A stretch of DNA of 64,000 nt from Actinoallomurus sp963799975 (GCA_963799975.1 CAWCZF010000002.1:496001-560000), one strand, 5' to 3'. Shown: positions 37,153 to 46,636, counted from the first letter of the stretch. The notes: generated by a model from the sequence alone, not told the origin. A program made the numbers and translations.

Positions 37153-38154
37153 TCACAACACGAAGCCGTTCGGCAGCGGGTCGGACGGGTCGAGCAGGTA
37201 GTTCGCCGTCCCCGTGATCCAGGCGCGGCCGGCGAACTCCGGGATCACGGCGGGCACGCCGGCGACCTCGGTCGTCTCCAGCAGCCGCCCGGTGAACCTC
37301 GTGCCGATGAAGGACTCGTTCACGAACTCGGTGCCCAGCGGCAGCTCGCCGCGCGCGTGCAACTGCGCCATCCGCGCCGACGTGCCGGTGCCGCACGGCG
37401 ACCGGTCGAACCAGCCCGGGTGGATCACCATGGCGTTGCGCGAGTGCCGCGCGTCCGAGCCCGGCGCCAGGAACTGGACGTGCTTGCAGCCGGCGATCCC
37501 CGGATCGGCCGGGTGCCGCGGCGGGTCCCGCTCGTTGATCGCCGCCATGACCGACAGGCCGGCCGCCAGGATGTCGTCCTTGCGCGCCCGGTCGAAGGGC
37601 AGGCCGAGCGCCGCCAGCTCCACGATGGCATAGAAGTTCCCGCCGTACGCCAGGTCGTAGCGGACCTCGCCGAGACCGGGCGCCGTGACGGTCAGGTCGC
37701 GGCCGAGCGCGAACGACGCGACGTTGCGCAGGGCGACCCGCTCGGCCTGACCGTCACGCACCGCGACGCGCGCCTCGATCAGCCCGGCCGGCGTGTCCAG
37801 GCGGACGACCGTCTCCGGCTCGGTCACCGCGACCATACCCGTCTCCACCAGCACCGTCGCCACGCCGATCGTGCCGTGGCCGCACATCGGCAGGAACCCG
37901 CTGACCTCGATGTAGACCACACCCCAGTCGGCGTCGACGCGTGTCGGCGGCTGGAGGATCGCGCCGCTCATCGCCCCGTGCCCACGCGGCTCGTCCACCA
38001 GGAACCGGCGCAGATGATCGAGATGCTCGACGGCGTACGCGCGGCGCTCGGCCATCGTCGCGCCGGGGATCGGGGCGACGCCGCCGGTGACCACACGCGT
38101 CGGCATGCCCTCGGTGTGTGAGTCGACGGCACTGATCGTGCGTACCGACCTCAT
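37153..38154 (-). CDS. 4-hydroxyproline 2-epimerase / proline racemase family protein
   Basis: A 333-residue member of the proline racemase fold. Both catalytic cysteines are present: MCGHGTIG and DRSPCGTGTSA. VDSHTEGMPTRVVTGG at the N-terminus and FVNESFIGTRFTGR near the end are family hallmarks. Two Cys rather than Cys/Thr argues for an epimerase or racemase, not the dehydratase. With D-amino-acid oxidase, ferredoxin-like, FAD and DHDPS-family genes in one operon, conversion of trans-4-hydroxy-L-proline to cis-4-hydroxy-D-proline is the best assignment. It is the last gene; its start overlaps the preceding stop by four bases. Confidence 0.88.
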   Translation of the reverse strand: MRSVRTISAVDSHTEGMPTRVVTGGVAPIPGATMAERRAYAVEHLDHLRRFLVDEPRGHGAMSGAILQPPTRVDADWGVVYIEVSGFLPMCGHGTIGVATVLVETGMVAVTEPETVVRLDTPAGLIEARVAVRDGQAERVALRNVASFALGRDLTVTAPGLGEVRYDLAYGGNFYAIVELAALGLPFDRARKDDILAAGLSVMAAINERDPPRHPADPGIAGCKHVQFLAPGSDARHSRNAMVIHPGWFDRSPCGTGTSARMAQLHARGELPLGTEFVNESFIGTRFTGRLLETTEVAGVPAVIPEFAGRAWITGTANYLLDPSDPLPNGFVL

Positions 38155-39062
38155 CGCTCCCCCAGCGCCGCTCTCGCACGCGCCATGTCGGCGGTGACCT
38201 GGGCGCGCTGCTCCGCGGTCAGCGGCCCGCGCGGCGGGCGGCAGGGCCCGCCGTACCTGCCGACCTGGTCCATGCCGAGCTTGATCGCCTGCACGAACTC
38301 GGTACGCGAGTCCCAGCGGAACGCCGCGACCAGCGGGTCGTACAGCTCACGTGCCTCCTTCAGGCGGCCCGCGACGCCCAGCTCGAAGAGCAGCGCGGAC
38401 TCGGCCGGGAAGACGTTGGGGAAGCCGGCGAACCAGCCGCTCGCCCCCATGAGCAGCGATTCGAGCACCACGTCGTCGGCCCCGGCCACGACCGCGAGCC
38501 CCGGCGCCTCCTCGCGTATCGCCGACACGCGGCGTACGTCGCCGGAGAACTCCTTGACCGCCACGATGTTGTCGATCTGCGCCAGCTCGGCCAGCAGGTC
38601 CGGCGTGAGGTCGACCTTCGTGTCGAACGGGTTGTTGTAGACCATGACCGGCAGCCCCACGGACGCGACCGCCACGAAGTGCGCGACGATGTCCGCGCGC
38701 GCGGCACGGTACATCGTCGGAGGCAGGCAGAGCACGCCGTCCGCGCCGTCCTCGGCGGCCAACTCCGCCCAGCGCCGAGCCTGATGCGCGCCGGGCCCGT
38801 GCACCCCGACCACCACGACGCCCTCACCCCCGGCCGCCTCGACCGCGGTACGCGCGACGCGACGACGCTCGTCATCGGTCAGCGCGGAGTACTCCCCGAG
38901 CGAACCGTTCGGCCCCACTCCGAGGCAGCCGTTGCCGATGAGCCAGCGACAGTGCTCGGCGTACCGGTCATAGTCGACGGCCAGCCCAGCGGGCGCGGAG
39001 TCGTCGACCCGGTACGGCAGCGCGGTGGCCACGATGACGCCGCCGAATACATGTGCGTTCAC
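38151..39062 (-). CDS. DHDPS-family 1-pyrroline-4-hydroxy-2-carboxylate deaminase
   Basis: A 303-residue TIM-barrel aldolase of the dihydrodipicolinate synthase family. The Schiff-base lysine is in IVAVKEFSGD, and the tyrosine motif is MVYNNPFDT. The GTT-type phosphate/carboxylate motif of true DapA is replaced by LGEYSALTDDE, consistent with non-lysine-pathway members. In hydroxyproline catabolism this family turns 1-pyrroline-4-hydroxy-2-carboxylate into alpha-ketoglutarate semialdehyde. The operon context supports that role. It has four-base overlaps at both ends. Confidence 0.85.
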   Translation of the reverse strand: MNAHVFGGVIVATALPYRVDDSAPAGLAVDYDRYAEHCRWLIGNGCLGVGPNGSLGEYSALTDDERRRVARTAVEAAGGEGVVVVGVHGPGAHQARRWAELAAEDGADGVLCLPPTMYRAARADIVAHFVAVASVGLPVMVYNNPFDTKVDLTPDLLAELAQIDNIVAVKEFSGDVRRVSAIREEAPGLAVVAGADDVVLESLLMGASGWFAGFPNVFPAESALLFELGVAGRLKEARELYDPLVAAFRWDSRTEFVQAIKLGMDQVGRYGGPCRPPRGPLTAEQRAQVTADMARARAALGER

Positions 39063-40507
39063 GTGCTGCTCTCCTCAGGTGGTACGGGCGGTGCTTGTGG
39101 GGCTGGTGGCGCGGGCGGTGCGGTTGGTGCAGGCGGTGCGGCGAGTTCGCCCAGCCGAATCGGCTGTGCGATCGGCCGGTGATGCGGAAACACACTGCCC
39201 GACCCGACCAACCCGGTCTGACCGGTCAGCCCGGCCACCTCGGTCAACCCGATTTGCCCCGTCAGCTCGGCCTGGTCGGTCAACTCGGCCACGGTGGGGC
39301 CGCAGATCCGCGCCTGGCAGGGGCCGAGGCCGGCGCGGGTGTCGAGTTTGACGGCGCGGGCGGAGGTCTTCTCGGCCGCCGCGCGGCACAGCGTCTCGTA
39401 GGTGGTCTCCTCGCAGCGGCACACGACCGTGTCTGCCCGTAGCCAGCCGGGCCAGGCGCGGCCGATGGGGTGGGCGGCGGCCAGGCGCGCGGCGAAGGTA
39501 CGCCCTCGGTCGCGGTGACGGCGCACCGCGCTCAGCTCAGCGGGCGAACCGCCGGCCGCGATCCAGCCCGCCACCAGGCCCTCGGCCCGCGCGGCCGGTG
39601 CGCCCGCGATCCCGGTGACCTCACCCGCGGCGTACACGCCGGGCACGCTGGTCGCCTGGTCGCCGTCGACCAGCACGAATCCGTCCCGCAGCGTGCAACC
39701 GGCGGCGACGGGGAGTTCGAGCCGCGGGCTGAAGCCGTGACCGACGCAGACCGTGTCCACTCGCACGGTCCGCTCGCTGCCGGCCACCACCGACCAGTCG
39801 GCGCGCAGCCGCGCGGTGACCGCCTCCTCGACCCGTCCGTCGCCGCGCACCTCGACGACCGTGCGTCCCGTGCGGTACGACACTCGGCGGCGGGCGAGCA
39901 GCGCCGCGTACCCGGCGAGTTCCGCCGCCTTCCCCGTACGCGCGGCCGCCGCCCATGGACGGCCGGCCCAGCCGCGCAGCACCGTACCGGCGGGGTTGGC
40001 CTCCAGCACCTGCCGAACCCGCGCGCCCGCCGACAACAGCGCGGTCGCCACCGGGAGCAGGAACGGCCCCGAACCGGCCACCAGCACCTGATCCCCGACG
40101 GCGAGACGCTCGCCCTTGACCAGCGCCTGCGCCGCGCCCGCGGTACAGACGCCGGGCAACTCCCAGCCGGGGAACGGCAGCACACGGTCGTGCGCGCCGG
40201 GCGCGAGCACGAGCGCGTCGGGCCGGAGCACGTGCCGTACGCGCCCGGAACCGTCGACCGGCCCGCGTACGACGTGCACGCTCGGCGGCCCGTCGCCGTC
40301 GCGTTCGAGCGCCCAGACCGCGGACTCGGGCCACCAGTCGCCGTGCCGCTCGGGTGGGGCGTAGTCGGCCGGATGCCTGCGGTGATACTGGCCGCCGGCC
40401 TGGTCTGCCGCGTCGAGCAACGTCACGCGCGCACCCGCTCGGCGCGCGGCCAGCGCGGCGGCCATGCCCGCGGGCCCGGCCCCGACGACCACGACGTGCC
40501 GGGTCAT
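39059..40507 (-). CDS. FAD/NAD(P)-dependent oxidoreductase with C-terminal BFD-like [2Fe-2S] domain
   Basis: A 482-residue protein from ATG 40507. The N-terminus is the FAD dinucleotide fold VVVVGAGPAGMAAALAARRA. A second nucleotide site reads VLVAGSGPFLLPVATALL, and the flavin-region GVYAAGEVTGIAG follows. The C-terminal BFD-like cluster is VVCRCEETTYETL with GPCQARICGP, four cysteines for a [2Fe-2S] centre. This is the alpha-type subunit of hetero-oligomeric D-hydroxyproline (or opine/sarcosine-like) dehydrogenases, working with the small ferredoxin subunit and the FAD oxidase encoded just upstream. Four-base overlaps occur on both sides. Confidence 0.88.
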   Translation of the reverse strand: MTRHVVVVGAGPAGMAAALAARRAGARVTLLDAADQAGGQYHRRHPADYAPPERHGDWWPESAVWALERDGDGPPSVHVVRGPVDGSGRVRHVLRPDALVLAPGAHDRVLPFPGWELPGVCTAGAAQALVKGERLAVGDQVLVAGSGPFLLPVATALLSAGARVRQVLEANPAGTVLRGWAGRPWAAAARTGKAAELAGYAALLARRRVSYRTGRTVVEVRGDGRVEEAVTARLRADWSVVAGSERTVRVDTVCVGHGFSPRLELPVAAGCTLRDGFVLVDGDQATSVPGVYAAGEVTGIAGAPAARAEGLVAGWIAAGGSPAELSAVRRHRDRGRTFAARLAAAHPIGRAWPGWLRADTVVCRCEETTYETLCRAAAEKTSARAVKLDTRAGLGPCQARICGPTVAELTDQAELTGQIGLTEVAGLTGQTGLVGSGSVFPHHRPIAQPIRLGELAAPPAPTAPPAPPAPQAPPVPPEESST

Positions 40508-40776
40508 GGCGAGGCCCGCGACTGCGTGACGACCACGTCGCCATCGACCACCCGCCGCAGGCAGGCGCGTACGTCGGGGACACCGTTGACGGTCACGAGA
40601 CAGTCGAAGCACACGCCGATACCGCAGAACAGGCCACGCGGCGCACCCGACGGAGCAAGCCGCCACGACCGAAGCCCCGAGGTGAGCAGCACACCCGCGA
40701 TGGTCTGCCCAGCCGTACCGCCCAACTCGACACCGTCCACACTGATCCGCACACCGCTCATTTGGCCGCCGCTCAT
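40504..40776 (-). CDS. (2Fe-2S)-binding subunit of D-hydroxyproline dehydrogenase
   Basis: A 90-residue ferredoxin-like subunit. The cluster loop is LFCGIGVCFDC with a fourth Cys in DVRACLRRV, the HcnA/SoxD-like arrangement. ATG 40776 is chosen because it overlaps the oxidase stop (ATGA); a second in-frame ATG at 40761 is possible. It should carry electrons between the two flavoprotein subunits at the membrane or in the cytosol. Confidence 0.85.
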   Translation of the reverse strand: MSGGQMSGVRISVDGVELGGTAGQTIAGVLLTSGLRSWRLAPSGAPRGLFCGIGVCFDCLVTVNGVPDVRACLRRVVDGDVVVTQSRASP

Positions 40777-41921
40777 TTGCCGGCGCTCGTCAGTGCGGCG
40801 GGGCGGTCGGCGCGGAATGGTCTGGCGTCGATCGCCGGTGTCCGGTCGGTCACCAGGTCGGCGAGCAACCGGCCGGTGCCGGGGGCGAGGCCGATGCCCG
40901 CGCCCTCGTGGCCGGTCGCGTGCCACAGACCGGCGAGCCTCGGGTCGGGGCCGATGATCGGCAGGTGGTCCGCCACGTACGGGCGGAAGCCTCCGTAGGT
41001 GCGCATCACCGGCACGTCGGCCAGGCACGGGAACAGCCGCAGTGCCCGCCGGGCGATCACCGAGAGCACCTCGGGGCGCAGCCGCGCGTCGAAGCCGGTC
41101 AGGCGTCGTGAGGAGCCGAGCAGGATGGTTCCGGCGCGTGTCGACTCCACTACGGCAGACGCCTGGAGGTCCTCCGTGTCGCTGCCGACGCCGCCGACGT
41201 AGTCCGCGTCGTACACCTTGTGGAAGACGGTCGGCGGGCGGGGCGCGGTGACGAGGATCTCGCCGCGCCGAGGGCGTACGCCGATCGGCGTGCCCAGCCG
41301 CCGGCTCAGCTCGCCTGCCCACGGACCGGCGGCGTTGACCACGACGTCCGCCTCGACGATCCCCAGCGACGTGCGCACTCCGGTGATCCGCCCGGTACGC
41401 ACGACCGCGCCGAGCACCTCGCAGCCGGTGCGCACGGTGGCGCCGGCGCGCCTCGCGGCGGCGAGCAGGCCCGTCGCGGCTCCGGCGGGCTGAACCTGCG
41501 CGTCCTGCCGATAGTGGACCGCGGCGGCGACGTCACGGGTCAGGAAGGGTTCGGCGGCGGAGAGCGCGGTCGCGTCGAGCGGCTCGGCGCTTACGCCAGC
41601 GGCCTGTTGTGCCGCCGCGAACTCCCTGAGTTCGCGTGCGCCGTCCTCGGCGGTGGCGACGACGATGCCGCCCTTGGGCTCCCACTCGGCCACCGCGCCC
41701 GCCTCGGCCGCCAGCTCGGGCCACAGCCGCAGGGAGAGCAGCGCGAGGGCGAGTTCGGGTCCGGGAACCTTGTCGGAGACGAGGATGTTGCCCTCGCCGT
41801 GCGCGGTGGTCGCCGCCGCGACACCGTCCCGGTCGAGCACGGTCACCGCCATCCCGGCCACCGCCAGCTCACGCGCGCACGCGATGCCGACGATCCCGGC
41901 ACCGACCACGATGGCTCGCAT
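40773..41921 (-). CDS. FAD-dependent D-amino-acid oxidase family subunit (D-hydroxyproline dehydrogenase)
   Basis: A 382-residue DAO/DadA-type flavoprotein. IVVGAGIVGIACARELA is the N-terminal FAD fold, VVNAAGPWAGELSRRLG a flavin contact, and YGGFRPYVADHLPIIGPDP plus ATGHEGAGIGLAPGTG the C-terminal substrate/FAD region. It is the catalytic subunit for cis-4-hydroxy-D-proline oxidation. It is the first gene of the five-gene operon, and all four downstream junctions are four-base overlaps. No clear ribosome site precedes ATG 41921, so translation may be near-leaderless. Confidence 0.87.
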   Translation of the reverse strand: MRAIVVGAGIVGIACARELAVAGMAVTVLDRDGVAAATTAHGEGNILVSDKVPGPELALALLSLRLWPELAAEAGAVAEWEPKGGIVVATAEDGARELREFAAAQQAAGVSAEPLDATALSAAEPFLTRDVAAAVHYRQDAQVQPAGAATGLLAAARRAGATVRTGCEVLGAVVRTGRITGVRTSLGIVEADVVVNAAGPWAGELSRRLGTPIGVRPRRGEILVTAPRPPTVFHKVYDADYVGGVGSDTEDLQASAVVESTRAGTILLGSSRRLTGFDARLRPEVLSVIARRALRLFPCLADVPVMRTYGGFRPYVADHLPIIGPDPRLAGLWHATGHEGAGIGLAPGTGRLLADLVTDRTPAIDARPFRADRPAALTSAGK

Positions 41922-42403
41922 CAACGGTTCGATGTGCCGAACGTAACCGCACGCGGCGACAAGGTCGAGCGGACGACAGCCTTCGGGACCGCCGTCAGGT
42001 GAGGACCGGGGTTCCGGGGGGTGGAGGGGAGATACGGGGGCGCCGGAGGTGCCCAGGGTGTCCCGAAGGGTGCCGGAGGTGCGAGGTGCCGGAGGTGTGA
42101 GGGTGTCTGGGCCCGGGGTGTGAGGGTGCCCGGAGTGCCGGGTGCGAGAGTGCCGGGGGTGGCCGGGAAGCCTGGGGGTGCCGGCTCCGGCACGGAACCC
42201 GAGCCGTGCCGAGCGAGCCCGAGGCCCCAGGCCCGGGCGAACCCCAGCCCGAGCGGACCCCAGCCTGGGGTCCAGGCCCGAGCGGGCCCCAACCCGAACC
42301 CGAGCCCGGGCGAACGCCAGCCCGGGCGAACGCCAGCCCGAACCCGAGAGGACCCGTGCCCGGGCGGGCCCGAGCTCGGGCGGACCCCAGCCCGAGCGGG
42401 ACG
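41922..42403. repeat. Low-complexity degenerate repeats between the hydroxyproline operon and the MFS gene
   Basis: A 482-base gap without a convincing gene. The left half is built from GGTG/CCGGAGGTG-type units. The right half is made of degenerate units of 16-18 bases related to CCCGAGCGGACCCCAG. CCCGGGCGAACGCCAG occurs twice in perfect tandem (42305-42320, 42321-42336). The promoter of the hydroxyproline operon should lie in the left end but is not obvious. Confidence 0.6.
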
Positions 42404-43960
42404 TCAGTGCAGTGGGATTGGGGCTTCGGCCTGGGTGGGGGCGTCGGGGAGGTCCTCCGGGGTGTGGCGGGGCAGGAACAGAGCCGGGAGGAAGGCCACC
42501 GCGAGCAGGGCGACCGCCCACCAATACGTGTGGCGGAACGCCGTGGCCATCGGGCCGGCGATCTTCTCCATCATCTGTGGTGTCACGTGCTGGATGGCCG
42601 CCAGGCCTCCGCCGCCGCCCGACGAGCCGCCCAGCTGGTCGGTCAGGTTGTTGGCGAGCAGCACCGACATCAGGGCGGTGCCCACCGAGGCCGACACCTG
42701 CTGGAAGATGTTCAGCATCGTGCTGGCGCGCGGGACCTCGTGGTGGCCCAGGGTCTGGATGGCCGCGGCCATGACCGGCATCATCGTCAGGCCCAGGCCC
42801 AGGCCCATCACGAACAGGACCGCGCCCAGCAGCCAGTACGACGAGTCGGTCTGGAGCAGGGCGGTGAAGGCCGCCACCGTGCCGACCACGATGACCAGGC
42901 CGAAGAGTACGACGCGGCCCGGGCCCATGCGGTCGGTGAGCTTGCCGCCGACCGGCATGGTCACCATCGCGCCGATACCCTGCGGGGCCAGCAGGAGGCC
43001 TGAGGCCAGCGCGCTCTCCTGGCGCACCACCTGGTAGTAGAGCGGCAGCAGCAGCATGGCGCCCATGAACGCGCACATGAACAGCACCATCGTGCCCGAG
43101 GCCGCCGCGACCGAACGACGCTTGAGCAGGCGCAGGTCGATCAGCGGGTTGCTCGCGGTCAGCGCGCGCCACACGAAGCCCAGGGTCAGCAGCGCGCCCA
43201 GGATGGTCGTGATGAGCACCTCGGCCGAGGTGAAGTCGCTCGTCTGCGCGCCCTTGGCCATGCCGTAGATGAGCAGGGCCAGGCCCGGGGACAGCAGGAG
43301 GAGACCGATGGCGTCGAGGCGCTCGCCCGGCTGCGGGGTGTCGCGCTTGAGGATCCGGGCGGACAGCGCCAGCGCGACGAGGCCGATCGGCAGGTTGATG
43401 AAGAAGATCCAGCGCCAGGAGACGTCGTCGACGAGGTAGCCGCCGAGGATCGGGCCGCAGATCGGGCCGAGCAGCATCGGGATGCCGACGACACTCATCA
43501 CCTGGCCGACGCGCTTGGGCCCGGCCGCCTGGGTCAGGATCGTCATGCCGGCCGGCATGATCATGCCGCCGCCCAGGCCCTGGAGCACCCGGAACGTGAT
43601 CAGCGTCTCGGCCGACCAGGACAGGCCGGCCAGCGCCGATCCGCACACGAAGAGGGCGATCGAGATCATGTAGAGGCGCTTGGTGCCGAACCGCGCCGAG
43701 GCCCAGCCGGTGATCGGGATGACCGTGGCCAGCGCGAGAGTGTATCCGGTGGCCACCCACTGGATGGTGGACAGTGGCGACTTGAACTCGACCGCGAGCT
43801 TGTTGATCGCGACGCTGACGACGGTGACGTCGAGGATGGACATGATCGCGCCGAGGACGACGACCATGGCGACCGCGAGCACGCCCCGATCGAGCCCCCC
43901 GGACGATCCAGACGTCTCCGGCGGGTCATTCGCCACCTCTGGCGATGAGAGCGTACTCAA
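42404..43960 (-). CDS. MFS drug transporter, DHA2 (EmrB/QacA) family
   Basis: A 518-residue, 14-TM antiporter. SILDVTVVSVAINKLAVEF (motif D1) opens TM1, WASARFGTKRLYMIS is motif A, LQGLGGGMIMPAGM motif B, and GPICGPILGGYLVDDVSWRW motif C. This is the proton-coupled multidrug exporter class. The furthest start is a TTG at 43960; the in-frame GTG eight codons later is an alternative. A Pro/Thr-rich C-terminus follows the last helix. No TetR-type regulator is adjacent. Confidence 0.9.
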   Translation of the reverse strand: MSTLSSPEVANDPPETSGSSGGLDRGVLAVAMVVVLGAIMSILDVTVVSVAINKLAVEFKSPLSTIQWVATGYTLALATVIPITGWASARFGTKRLYMISIALFVCGSALAGLSWSAETLITFRVLQGLGGGMIMPAGMTILTQAAGPKRVGQVMSVVGIPMLLGPICGPILGGYLVDDVSWRWIFFINLPIGLVALALSARILKRDTPQPGERLDAIGLLLLSPGLALLIYGMAKGAQTSDFTSAEVLITTILGALLTLGFVWRALTASNPLIDLRLLKRRSVAAASGTMVLFMCAFMGAMLLLPLYYQVVRQESALASGLLLAPQGIGAMVTMPVGGKLTDRMGPGRVVLFGLVIVVGTVAAFTALLQTDSSYWLLGAVLFVMGLGLGLTMMPVMAAAIQTLGHHEVPRASTMLNIFQQVSASVGTALMSVLLANNLTDQLGGSSGGGGGLAAIQHVTPQMMEKIAGPMATAFRHTYWWAVALLAVAFLPALFLPRHTPEDLPDAPTQAEAPIPLH

Positions 43961-44143
43961 TGCGGTGTTCCAATCATGAGGGATTCGCCCAGACGGGCAC
44001 GTAGGTGATTTTCGATGTGGGGAACATCATGCCTGGGGGCACTGACAGTTTGGCAAGCCGATTAGCGCGAAACCCTCGAAACCCGCTCCGACCTGGTCGA
44101 AGATCACTTCCGGCGCGGTACGGGCCGTCGAAGATCGCCCCGG

Positions 44144-45319
44144 TCAGACCAGGCCGGCGTACAGCGCTTGGGTGCGCTCGGCGATGCGCGGCCAGGAGAA
44201 GTCCGCGATCGCCCGCCGGCGCCCGGCCGACCCCATCTGTGCCGCGCGGCCGGGGTCGGCGACCAGGGCGTTGACCCGCTCGGCCAGGTCGGCGACGAAC
44301 CGCGTCGGGTCGAGCGGCGTACCGTCGGCGGCCTGCTCGATCGGGACCAGCAGTCCGGTCTCCCCGTCGGCGACCACCTCGGGGATGCCACCCGTGGCGG
44401 TGGCCACGACGGCCGCCTCGCACGCCATCGCCTCGAGGTTGACGATCCCCATCGGCTCGTACACCGAGGGGCAGACGAAGACGCTCGCGTGGCTGAGGAG
44501 CTGCACGACCTCCGGGCGCGGCAACATCGCCTCGATCCAGACGACTCCGTCGCGCGACCGCCGCAGGTCCTCGACCAAGGCGTTCACCTCGGCCGCGATC
44601 TCGGCGGTGTCCGGCGCGCCGGCGCACAGCACGAGCTGGACCGACGGGTCGAAGGACCGGGCCGCCCGCAGGAGGTACGGCAGCCCCTTCTGCCGGGTGA
44701 TCCGCCCGACGAACACCACCGACGGGCGGGACGGGTCCACGCCGACCCGGTCGAGCACGTACGTGCCGTGGTCCGGGGAGTACTGCGTCGTGTCGATCCC
44801 GTTGTGCAGGACCACGACGCGCGCGGGGTCGACCGAGGGATAACAGGAGAGTACGTCGCGGCGCATCCCGTCGGACACGGCCACGACCGCGTCGGCCGCG
44901 AGTACGGCCGTGCGCTCGGCCCAGGAGGAGATCGCGTAGCCGCCGCCGAGCTGCTCGGCCTTCCACGGCCGCAGCGGCTCCAGGCTGTGCGTGGTGACGA
45001 CGTGCGGTACGCCGTGCAGGAGCTTCGCGACGTGCCCGGCCAGGTTCGCGTACCAGGTGTGGCTGTGCACCAGGTCCGTGCCCGCGCAGGCGGCCGCCAT
45101 CTCCAGGTCCACGCCGAGCACCTGCAAGGCCGCGTTCGCCGCCGACAGGCCCTCCGGCACCCGGTATCCCGACACGCCCGGCTCCGGCCGCGAGCCGCCG
45201 AAGGCGTGTACGCGCACGTCGCAGAGCCTGCGCAGCTCGCGGGCGAGGTATTCGACGTGCACGCCGGCGCCGCCGTACACCTCGGGCGGGTACTCACGGC
45301 TGAGGAGATCGACGCGCAT
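44144..45319 (-). CDS. glgM: Glycogen synthase / alpha-maltose-1-phosphate synthase (actinobacterial GlgA/GlgM)
   Basis: A 391-residue GT-B enzyme, GT4 family. The N-terminal SREYPPEVYGGAGVHVEYLA is diagnostic of the actinobacterial glycogen synthase group. VFVGRITRQKGLPYLLRA is the donor-domain core, and CPSVYEPMGIVNLEAMAC carries the catalytic E-x7-E motif. In mycobacteria the orthologue uses ADP-glucose to make maltose-1-phosphate for the GlgE pathway. It is divergent from glgC with only 70 bases between starts, so the pair is probably co-regulated from that gap. Confidence 0.92.
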   Translation of the reverse strand: MRVDLLSREYPPEVYGGAGVHVEYLARELRRLCDVRVHAFGGSRPEPGVSGYRVPEGLSAANAALQVLGVDLEMAAACAGTDLVHSHTWYANLAGHVAKLLHGVPHVVTTHSLEPLRPWKAEQLGGGYAISSWAERTAVLAADAVVAVSDGMRRDVLSCYPSVDPARVVVLHNGIDTTQYSPDHGTYVLDRVGVDPSRPSVVFVGRITRQKGLPYLLRAARSFDPSVQLVLCAGAPDTAEIAAEVNALVEDLRRSRDGVVWIEAMLPRPEVVQLLSHASVFVCPSVYEPMGIVNLEAMACEAAVVATATGGIPEVVADGETGLLVPIEQAADGTPLDPTRFVADLAERVNALVADPGRAAQMGSAGRRRAIADFSWPRIAERTQALYAGLV

Positions 45320-45389
45320 GCCCGTAGCGTAGAGCGAAAGATCCTCGCGTGCCTGTTCGGGAAGTGACCGGGGCGGTTATGGTCACGTC

Positions 45390-46625
45390 ATGGCGACGCC
45401 TCAGGTGCTGTCGATGGTGCTGGCCGGTGGCGAGGGCAAACGACTCATGCCGCTGACGGCGGACCGGGCCAAACCGGCCGTTCCCTTCGGCGGAATGTAC
45501 CGGCTGATCGACTTCGTGCTGTCCAACCTGGCCAACGCCGGCTATCTCAAGATCGTGGTGCTCACGCAGTACAAGAGCCACAGTCTCGACCGGCACGTCT
45601 CGCGTACGTGGCGGATGTCGAACCTGCTCGGCAACTACGTCACGCCGGTCCCGGCGCAGCAGCGGCTCGGCCCGCACTGGTTCTCCGGCTCGGCCGACGC
45701 GATCCTGCAGAACCTCAACCTGATCGGGGACGAGGAGCCCGAGCACGTCGTGGTGTTCGGCGCCGACCACATCTACCGCATGGACCCGCGGCAGATGGTG
45801 GACCAGCACGTCGAGTCCGGCGCGGCCGTCACCATCGCCGCGATCCGGCAGCCGCTCGCGCTCGCGGACCAGTTCGGGGTGATCGAGGCCGGTCCCGACG
45901 GCCGCAGCGTCTCCGCGTTCCGCGAGAAGCCCTCCGACGCGGTCGGGCTGGCCGACGCGCCGGACCAGGTCTACGCCTCGATGGGCAACTACGTCTTCGA
46001 CACGCGCGCGCTGATCGAGGTCGTCAAGGAGGACGCGCGTGATGACTCCAGCCGGCACGACGTCGGCGGCGACATCATCCCCCGGCTGGTCGCGGCCGGC
46101 CGGGCGCAGGTGTACGACTTCGCCGACAACCAGGTGCCCGGCTCCACCGAGCGCGACCGCGGATACTGGCGCGACGTCGGCACGCTCGACGCCTTCTTCG
46201 AGGCGCACATGGACCTCATCTCGGTGCATCCGATCTTCAATCTCTACAACCGGCAGTGGCCGATCTACACCGGGCACGAGCCGCTGCCGCCGGCCAAGTT
46301 CGTCTTCAACGAGGAGGGGCGCCGCGGGTACGCGACCGACTCGATGGTCTCCCCCGGCGCCATCCTGTCCGGCGGCACGGCCGAGCGGTCGATCCTGTCC
46401 CCCGGCGTGCACCTCCACTCCGGCGCCTCGGTCTGCGACTCGGTCCTGATGGACGGCGTACGCGTCGGGCGCGGTGCGGTCATCCGCCGCGCCATCATCG
46501 ACAAGAGCGTCGTCGTGCCCGACGGGGCGCGGATCGGCGTCGACCTCGACCGCGACCGCGAGCGCTTCACGGTCACCCCGAGCGGTGTCACGGTGATCGA
46601 GAAACGGCTGACGATCGCGGACTGA
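45390..46625 (+). CDS. glgC: Glucose-1-phosphate adenylyltransferase
   Basis: A 411-residue enzyme making ADP-glucose. The N-terminal nucleotidyltransferase signature MVLAGGEGKRLMPLTADRAK is followed by PFGGMYRLIDFVLSNLANAG. FGADHIYRMD holds the metal-site Asp, and the sugar-phosphate lysine is in FREKPSDA. A C-terminal left-handed beta-helix with hexapeptide repeats (SVCDSVLMDGVRVGRGAVIR) follows. It supplies GlgM, encoded divergently. Confidence 0.95.
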   Translation: MATPQVLSMVLAGGEGKRLMPLTADRAKPAVPFGGMYRLIDFVLSNLANAGYLKIVVLTQYKSHSLDRHVSRTWRMSNLLGNYVTPVPAQQRLGPHWFSGSADAILQNLNLIGDEEPEHVVVFGADHIYRMDPRQMVDQHVESGAAVTIAAIRQPLALADQFGVIEAGPDGRSVSAFREKPSDAVGLADAPDQVYASMGNYVFDTRALIEVVKEDARDDSSRHDVGGDIIPRLVAAGRAQVYDFADNQVPGSTERDRGYWRDVGTLDAFFEAHMDLISVHPIFNLYNRQWPIYTGHEPLPPAKFVFNEEGRRGYATDSMVSPGAILSGGTAERSILSPGVHLHSGASVCDSVLMDGVRVGRGAVIRRAIIDKSVVVPDGARIGVDLDRDRERFTVTPSGVTVIEKRLTIAD

Positions 46626-46636
46626 GCAAGGGCCGA

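Noticed and set aside
42305..42336. Possible CRISPR-like direct repeats
   Set aside because: Units are adjacent with no spacers, degenerate and GC-rich. No cas genes are present.
41922..43760. Long upstream extension of the D-amino-acid oxidase frame
   Set aside because: The extra N-terminal 600 codons are antisense or out of frame to the MFS gene and repetitive. The FAD motif at ATG 41921 marks the real start.
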